A stretch of 64,000 bases of DNA from Halomonas salinarum. Its GTDB lineage: Bacteria; Pseudomonadota; Gammaproteobacteria; Pseudomonadales; Halomonadaceae. The notes below the pieces were generated by a model that was not told the origin of the DNA, searched no databases, and worked only from the letters and a program-made list of their open reading frames with translations. The position numbers and the translations under genes are program-made. The stretch covers positions 1-64,000 of the forward strand of contig NZ_WWNB01000015.1 in assembly GCF_012062845.1 (NCBI RefSeq), given 5' to 3'. Positions 57,551-64,000 of this stretch are shown here, piece by piece; position 1 is the stretch's first letter, and each line of letters starts with the position of its first letter.

Positions 57551-58525
57551 ATGACCGACTTCGCATCACTGCAGGCGCTAGGGCCGATGGAACACTCCGG
57601 CGGCCCCCATGCCGGGACTCTCGGCCGTTATCTCGAGCATTATCAGCTATCACCGCTGCTTGCCGACAGGGTCGGCCTGCATGTGGGCTTTATCGAAGCC
57701 GGCAACTTCCGTCTCTGGGCGCAGGTCTGGAGCCCCCCTGAGCCCAAGGGCACCGCCTTCGTCGTCCACGGTTATTTCGATCATCTCGGCCTTTACCGCC
57801 ACCTGCTGGCGCTGCTGCTCGAGCGCGGCTGGCGGGTAGTGCTCTGGGACCTGCCCGGTCACGGCCTGTCGAGTGGCCCGCGAGCGACCATCGAGGACTT
57901 CGATGATTACGGTCACTGCCTGCGCGCGCTGCAGGATCACCTTCGCCTGCGCGGCCTGGCACCTGGCCCCTGGGTGGGCATTGGCCAGAGCACCGGCGCG
58001 GCCATTCTGGCCACCGATGCGCTGCGTCAGGGTCCGGAGAGCCCCTGGTCAGGCCTCGCCCTGCTGGCACCGCTGGTCCGCCCCTTCGGCTGGTCTCAGT
58101 CGAGCTGGCTGCACTTGCTCGCCGGCCCCTTCCTGCGCAGCCTGCCGCGGCGCTTCAACCCCAACTCCACCGACAGCGATTTCACGACCTTCCTCAAGGA
58201 AAGCGACCCGCTGCAGCCCAGTCGACTGCCGGTAAGCTGGATCAATGCCATGCGCCGCTGGATGCCTCGCCTGCTGGCACTGCCCCCGAGTGATCTGCCG
58301 GTGCTGATCCTGCAGGGCGAGCAGGACCTGACCGTCGACTGGCAGTGGAATCTCGAGGTCCTGCGCGGCAAGTTTCCCCGCGCCATCGTCCATCGCCACC
58401 CTGAGGCCCGTCATCACCTGGTCAACGAAGCCGAAGCCATCCGAGAGAGCATGTTTGCCGAGCTCGAGCGTTTCCTGGCCCAGTTTGAAACACGCCCTGC
58501 CGTGACTCAGGAACCCTTGTCATGA
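57551..58525 (+). CDS. Alpha/beta hydrolase, monoacylglycerol-lipase-like
   Basis: 324 residues from the ATG at 57551 (GGGAGAG upstream). Oxyanion motif HGYFDH at 73-78, nucleophile Ser147 in GQSTG, Asp in LQGEQDLTVDW and His in RHHLVNEAE. This is the Hydrolase_4/lysophospholipase group; cytoplasmic. Substrate unknown. Overlaps the next gene by 4 nt, so the two are coupled. Confidence 0.9.
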   Translation: MTDFASLQALGPMEHSGGPHAGTLGRYLEHYQLSPLLADRVGLHVGFIEAGNFRLWAQVWSPPEPKGTAFVVHGYFDHLGLYRHLLALLLERGWRVVLWDLPGHGLSSGPRATIEDFDDYGHCLRALQDHLRLRGLAPGPWVGIGQSTGAAILATDALRQGPESPWSGLALLAPLVRPFGWSQSSWLHLLAGPFLRSLPRRFNPNSTDSDFTTFLKESDPLQPSRLPVSWINAMRRWMPRLLALPPSDLPVLILQGEQDLTVDWQWNLEVLRGKFPRAIVHRHPEARHHLVNEAEAIRESMFAELERFLAQFETRPAVTQEPLS

Positions 58526-59088
58526 ACGATTCGACATGCCGCCAGCGGCCCGAAAGCCGCCGAGGTGAGCACCTCGCCGTCGCCTCGCATCAGACATGCC
58601 TGGCGCTCTTGTTCATGCTTGTGATGCTTGCTGGCTGCGCCAGCACCCCCGAACCCCCCGCCACCCTGCGTCAGGCGCTGCTGGGGCTTAGTGATCGCGC
58701 CGCTGCCCTGGTACTGAACCAGCCAGCCTGGTCCCAGAGCGCCACCAGCGCTGAGCAGGACATCGTGATGCTGCTGGACAAGCCGCAGGTCGATGAAAGC
58801 CTCGGCATTACCCCGGAACGCTTCGGCGAGAGCCTGACGCGGGCGCTACTGGCGTCTCCAAAGGGCCCGCAGGTACTCGACTGGGTGCCGGAGATGGCCT
58901 CGCGCTCAACTGATAACGGCAATCTCTGGCTGATGAAGAGCCGGCTCGAAACCGATGGTGCCATGTTGACCCTGTCGGATCGCGAGCTGTTGCCCTATCG
59001 GCTGACCCTGTCGCTGCGTCGCCCCGGCAATGACGAGATCCTGTGGCAGCGGGTAGTGAGCGGCGCCTTCGACACCGACGCCCTCTAG
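58522..59088 (+). CDS. Hypothetical lipoprotein
   Basis: 188 residues. A hydrophobic stretch near 25-38 ends in the lipobox LAGC (Cys about 39), after a long n-region of about 24 residues; an internal start is possible. Following that are ATLRQALLGLSDRAAALVL and a C-terminal DEILWQRVVSGAFDTDAL. I recognise no family. Coupled to the hydrolase by a 4-nt overlap. Confidence 0.75.
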   Translation: MNDSTCRQRPESRRGEHLAVASHQTCLALLFMLVMLAGCASTPEPPATLRQALLGLSDRAAALVLNQPAWSQSATSAEQDIVMLLDKPQVDESLGITPERFGESLTRALLASPKGPQVLDWVPEMASRSTDNGNLWLMKSRLETDGAMLTLSDRELLPYRLTLSLRRPGNDEILWQRVVSGAFDTDAL

Positions 59089-59199
59089 GCACAGACGCCA
59101 AACACAACTCCCTCACTGTTCTGGCTTCCTGCGCATCACAGTTGAGTCGATCCATCGCCGGGCGCCACAATCGTCCTACCGCTTGTAAGGAGAGCCCAG

Positions 59200-60297
59200 A
59201 TGCCACGCTTTGCCGATCACCTTTACCGCGATGGCCCCGACAACCCCTTCCCGGGCATCAAGGCACTGGAACGCCGCCTGGGTCGCGAGATCCCCCATCG
59301 CCTGGGATCCAACGAGGGCCTGGACATGCCCCACCGGGCGCTCGAGGCGCGCTTCGGCGCGGCACTAAGCGATCTCGCTCGCGGCTATGGCGACGCCGAG
59401 GCCATGGGCGTGCGCACGCGACTCGCCGCCGCGCTCAATGTTGAGCTTGAGAATCTTCTGGTGGATGCCGGTGCCGATAGCCTGCTGGCCCTTTCGCTGC
59501 GCGCCGTGGCTCCTGCCGGCACCACCGTGGTGACCAGCGCCGGCAGCTACCCGACTTTCGGCTACTTCGCCGCCGGTCAGGGCTGCCGAATCGTCGAGAC
59601 TCACTACCAGCAAGCACCGGGACTGCTCGCCCCGGATCTTGGGGCCCTGGCCGAAGCCGCCAACCGCGAAGATGCACGACTGGTCTATCTGGCCAATCCC
59701 GACAACCCAGGCGGGCACTTGCACGGCGACGCGGCGATTGCCGCCCTGCGTGACGCCTTGCCTGATAGCTGCACGCTGTTGCTCGACGAGGCCTATCACG
59801 ACTTCCGCCCCGATGCGCCGAGCCATGCCGTGTTGCCCGGTGTGATTCGCGTGCGTACCTTTTCCAAGGCTCACGGCCTGGCCGGGCTGCGCATTGGCTA
59901 TGCCCTCGTCGATACTGAAGCTCATGCGATGCTGATGAAGGTGCGCATCCACTATGCGGTGTCGTCGCTTGCCGAAGCCGCCGCCGAAACGTTGCTCGAC
60001 CACCCGGACGAGACACGCGAGCATATCGAGGCGGTGATTGGCCGGCGTGAACGCCTGGCCAGCCATCTGCGCGGACTCGGCGCCGAGGTGCTACCAAGTG
60101 CCACCAACTTCATCGCTGTGCGCCTGCCCAACGCCGAGCTTGCCGCAAAGGCACATGGCGATCTGCTGGCCGCCGGCAGTCTGATTCATCGCCCGCCGCA
60201 TCCGGCTCTTGGCCATATCCTGCGCATCAGTGCCGTCGAGGATGCCCTGTTGCCCGGCCGCCTGGCCGCACTGGAAGAAGTGCTGGCCCAAGGCTGA
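59200..60297 (+). CDS. Fold-type I PLP-dependent aminotransferase, HisC/CobD-like
   Basis: 365 residues. The PLP lysine is K223 in TFSKAHGLAG; the pocket includes NPDNPGG and DEAYHDF. The Arg of RISA near residue 345 can bind the substrate carboxylate. Sequence falls near histidinol-phosphate aminotransferase and threonine-phosphate decarboxylase, but no his or cob gene is nearby. AAGGAGAG precedes the ATG. It stands alone. Confidence 0.85.
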   Translation: MPRFADHLYRDGPDNPFPGIKALERRLGREIPHRLGSNEGLDMPHRALEARFGAALSDLARGYGDAEAMGVRTRLAAALNVELENLLVDAGADSLLALSLRAVAPAGTTVVTSAGSYPTFGYFAAGQGCRIVETHYQQAPGLLAPDLGALAEAANREDARLVYLANPDNPGGHLHGDAAIAALRDALPDSCTLLLDEAYHDFRPDAPSHAVLPGVIRVRTFSKAHGLAGLRIGYALVDTEAHAMLMKVRIHYAVSSLAEAAAETLLDHPDETREHIEAVIGRRERLASHLRGLGAEVLPSATNFIAVRLPNAELAAKAHGDLLAAGSLIHRPPHPALGHILRISAVEDALLPGRLAALEEVLAQG

Positions 60298-60337
60298 GTC
60301 GCCTCCCTGCGACCCGGGGCTTGGGCCTCGCCAGACG

Positions 60338-61846
60338 TTATCCCCGCTTCAACAACCGGTCGAGTTGGCGAAAGCCGATCGCTTCCATCAGTTCAGCTCG
60401 CCCGGGACGTGGTTCGCCGGCCAGATCGGCGAGCGTCAGCGCCACCCGCAGCACCCGGTGATAGGCCCGCGCCGAGAGCGACAACCGCTCGAGCACGCTG
60501 GCGAGCCAGGCCCGGTCGGTGGCTTCTAGAGCGCAGGCGGCCTCAAGCTCGCGGCCCGGCAGATGGGTATTGAGCGCCCCCCGCTCGGCCTGACGGGCCC
60601 GGGCGGCCATCACCCGCTCTCGTACCGTGGCCGAATCCTCGCCGGTTTCCTGTGACGTCAGCTGCTCCGGTGCCAGCGCCGGGACCTCGACCTGTAGATC
60701 GATCCGGTCGAGTAGCGGGCCGGAAAGCCGCCCCTGATAGCGCTGAATCTGCGTGGCAGTACATTGGCAAGCCCGGCGCGGGTCACCGAGGTAGCCACAG
60801 GGGCATGGGTTCATGGCCGCCACCAGCTGGAATCCCGCCGGGTAGGTGCGCTGCTGGCTGGCCCTGGCGATATGAATCTGCCCGGATTCCATCGGCTCGC
60901 GCATCACCTCGAGCACATGGCGGGAAAATTCCGGCAGCTCATCCAGAAACAAGACGCCGTGATGGGCAAGCGAGATCTCACCGGGGCGTGGCCGGGAGCC
61001 ACCCCCCACCAGCGCCACGGCACTTGCCGTGTGGTGAGGGGCGCGAAAGGGCCGCTGCCCCCACTGCTCGCGAAGGCCAAGACCACATACCGAGCGGATC
61101 GCCGCCACCTCCAGTGCCTCATCCTCGGAAAGCGCCGGCAGGATGCCGGGCAGACGGCTGGCAAGCATGGTCTTGCCGGTACCGGGAGGTCCAGCGAACA
61201 GGAGGTTATGCCCGCCAGCAGCAGCCACCTCGAGAGCACGGCGCGCCTGATGCTGGCCGCGCACCTCGGAAAGATCGGCGCTGATCACCGCCGGTGGCAG
61301 GGGCGTCGACAGGCGATGGGGCGTCAGCGGTGTCTGTTTCACCAGGTGCGCCACCACCTCGAGCAGGTGATCGGCGGGCAACACCTCGAGACCGCCGGCA
61401 AGCGCCGCCTCGTCGGCGTTGGCGCGCGGCACTATGAGCTTGCGGCCCCGCGCCCGGGTGGCCAGCGCCACCGGCAGCACACCGGGAACCGAGCGCAGGC
61501 GGCCGTCCAGAGCCAACTCGCCAACACATTCCAGATCGTTGAGGGACTCGGCGGGCACCTGGCCCGAGGCCACCAGGATGCCCAGCGCAATCGGCAAATC
61601 GAAGCGACCCCCCTCCTTGGGCAGGTCGGCGGGCGCCAGATTCAGGGTGATGCGACGGGTATTGGGAAATTCGAGGTTGGAATTGACCAGGGCGCTGCGT
61701 ACCCGTTCACGGCTTTCCTTCACCGCGGTCTCCGGCAGGCCCACCAGGGTCAGGCCCGGCAGGCCGTTGGCCAGATGCACTTCAACCTGCACTTCCGGGG
61801 CTTCGAGGCCGAGGCTTGCTCGGCTCGAGATGATCGCCAGTGTCAT
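60338..61846 (-). CDS. yifB: YifB family Mg-chelatase-like AAA ATPase (ComM-like)
   Basis: 502 residues. An N-terminal S5-like/Lon-like domain (about 1-170) is followed by a Mg-chelatase AAA core with Walker A GPPGTGKTML (about 218) and Walker B FLDELPEF, and a C-terminal helical lid. The cysteine cluster NPCPCGYLGDPRRACQC is conserved. ComM promotes branch migration during transformation in Vibrio; that role here is by family. Confidence 0.93.
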   Translation of the reverse strand: MTLAIISSRASLGLEAPEVQVEVHLANGLPGLTLVGLPETAVKESRERVRSALVNSNLEFPNTRRITLNLAPADLPKEGGRFDLPIALGILVASGQVPAESLNDLECVGELALDGRLRSVPGVLPVALATRARGRKLIVPRANADEAALAGGLEVLPADHLLEVVAHLVKQTPLTPHRLSTPLPPAVISADLSEVRGQHQARRALEVAAAGGHNLLFAGPPGTGKTMLASRLPGILPALSEDEALEVAAIRSVCGLGLREQWGQRPFRAPHHTASAVALVGGGSRPRPGEISLAHHGVLFLDELPEFSRHVLEVMREPMESGQIHIARASQQRTYPAGFQLVAAMNPCPCGYLGDPRRACQCTATQIQRYQGRLSGPLLDRIDLQVEVPALAPEQLTSQETGEDSATVRERVMAARARQAERGALNTHLPGRELEAACALEATDRAWLASVLERLSLSARAYHRVLRVALTLADLAGEPRPGRAELMEAIGFRQLDRLLKRG

Positions 61847-61936
61847 ACGCGTTCCTTGCGTAGCTCAGTGTCGTCTCCTAGACACTAGCGCAGGACACGG
61901 CCCCCTGTCGCTGACAGGTGTAAAGGCGGCGCTAAT

Positions 61937-62332
61937 TCAGTGCTGGCCCGGGGCCTTCTTGTCGGCGGAAGACTTATCCGCTTTGTCGGCACTCGGGGCG
62001 TCTTCGTCCACCGGCGGTTCATCCAGCGCGTCCGGGGCAACCTCCGCGGCTTCGGCGGTCAACGGCGTTTCAACAGACGCCGGGGCATCTTGATCGATGG
62101 CGGCTTCAAGAGCCGCGACCTGCTTCTCTAGCGACTCGACGCGTGAGCGGGTGCGTTGCAGCACGTCCATGAGGATATCGAAGTCCTCACGGGTCACCAG
62201 CTCCATTCGATCGAAAGCTCCCTTTACTACCTGCTGTACGTTGCGCTGCAGCTCTTCGGGCGCGTGGGAGGCACCCTGCAGGCGCTCACCGAGCTGCTGG
62301 GCCAGACGGCTGATACGGTCGTTCGTCACCAT
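61937..62332 (-). CDS. ubiK: UbiK-like ubiquinone biosynthesis accessory factor (BMFP)
   Basis: 131 residues from the ATG at 62332, AGGAG eight bases upstream. The core is a BMFP coiled-coil protein: ISRLAQQLGERL at the start and RVESLEKQVAALE at 70-85. E. coli UbiK (YqiC) aids aerobic ubiquinone synthesis in the Ubi complex. The C-terminal 45 residues are an extra acidic Ala/Asp/Pro tail. Divergent from glnK. Confidence 0.88.
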   Translation of the reverse strand: MVTNDRISRLAQQLGERLQGASHAPEELQRNVQQVVKGAFDRMELVTREDFDILMDVLQRTRSRVESLEKQVAALEAAIDQDAPASVETPLTAEAAEVAPDALDEPPVDEDAPSADKADKSSADKKAPGQH

Positions 62333-62466
62333 GAGTCGCACTCCTTTCAGTCAATATCGATCACTGGTTACAGGATACGCAAGGCATGGCAATCGCGCAT
62401 GCCCTGTCCGTCTCTGTCGGCATCATCTCTCAGCGCACCCTCTCGGCGCAGCGTCGCAAAGCGTAA

Positions 62467-62481
62467 GCACCAGATTAGTGC
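62467..62481. promoter_or_regulatory. NtrC binding site
   Basis: GCAC-N7-GTGC with the exact NtrC half-sites and spacing (GCACCAGATTAGTGC). A weaker half-site GCAC lies at 62495-62498. Centre is about 120 bases upstream of the expected start of the sigma-54 promoter. Confidence 0.65.
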
Positions 62482-62568
62482 AGCAATCCATGCTGCACTG
62501 CAAAGTCATTCCGCTAGAGCCAAAACATCCCTTCTCATCATGCTGATTTAAATGGCTTTTATTTTCAC

Positions 62569-62583
62569 TGGCATGCTATGCGC
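62569..62583 (+). promoter_or_regulatory. Sigma-54 promoter of glnK-amtB
   Basis: TGGCATGCTATGCGC keeps the -24 TGGCA and the -12 GC at the right distance (GG to GC 12 bases). The -12 half departs from TTGC. With the NtrC site it fits nitrogen-limitation control. Transcription would start near 62595. Confidence 0.55.
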
Positions 62584-62587
62584 TTAG

Positions 62588-62989
<402 letters not shown>

Positions 62990-63099
62990 TTCGTCCAGGA
63001 CCCGACGCAGGGCGCCTTGCAACAACCTAACCCCATAACGCGAGTACCACCGTCAGCGTAACAACGACACTAGGGAACGCTGGCCCAGGAGAGTACCCC

Positions 63100-64000
<901 letters not shown>

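Overview
The window is one contiguous piece of a GC-rich gammaproteobacterial chromosome, almost certainly from a moderately halophilic member of the Halomonadaceae (Halomonas or a close relative). The strongest evidence is a complete teaABCD locus (ectoine TRAP transporter plus its UspA-type partner) whose TeaA closely resembles the Halomonas elongata protein as I remember it. The hemCDXY, lysA-dapF-xerC, nuoA-N, thiSG-trmB and glnK-amtB clusters are all arranged as in related gammaproteobacteria. Many proteins carry acidic or low-complexity tails, as is common in halophiles.

Layout. 1-434: the 3' end of a group II intron (maturase C-terminus, then domains V/VI). 821-5477 (minus): heme operon hemC-hemD-hemX-hemY, ending in a terminator at 772-796. 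5704-11880 (plus): argH-lptM-lysA-dapF-DUF484-xerC-HAD phosphatase. 12039-12413: an orphan exported small protein under a striking palindrome. 12534-15744: engB, cytochrome c4, dsbA and an EEP-family nuclease/phosphatase. 15903-19120: a TakP-like 2-oxoacid TRAP transporter. 19214-34309 (minus): the complete 13-gene nuo operon for respiratory complex I, including the fused nuoCD, with yqaA upstream on the same strand.

34973-41113: thiD, a tandem UspA protein, a chalcone-isomerase-like exported protein, dtd, a small lipoprotein, an ABC-F ATPase and a TIGR02444 protein. 41219-44755: teaA-teaB-teaC-teaD for uptake and retention of the compatible solute ectoine, with a terminator between teaA and teaB. 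44867-48408: an FKBP-type PPIase, a PHB-depolymerase-type esterase of permuted (type II) order, a membrane protein and an AEC carrier. 48490-52076: ldhA, a LysR regulator and a divergent EamA exporter. 51974-57322: trmB-thiG-thiS (minus), DUF423 (plus), a thioesterase and malate synthase G (minus). 57551-60297: an alpha/beta hydrolase, a lipoprotein and a fold-type I PLP enzyme. 60338-62332 (minus): yifB and ubiK. 62651-64000: glnK-amtB, cut by the window end.

The most interesting unannotated element lies between ldhA and the LysR gene (49585-49731). A Fur box overlaps a plus-strand promoter and is followed by a perfect 5' hairpin, a CU-rich single-stranded stretch and a strong intrinsic terminator. 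No plus-strand coding gene precedes it for 1.2 kb. I read this as an undescribed Fur-controlled small RNA, analogous in architecture to RyhB/PrrF. Other regulatory findings are an NtrC site plus sigma-54 promoter before glnK-amtB, an 11-bp dyad that captures the Shine-Dalgarno of the orphan small protein, and RNA hairpins that probably set transporter subunit ratios in both TRAP operons. No tRNA, rRNA, CRISPR array, prophage or complete IS element was seen.
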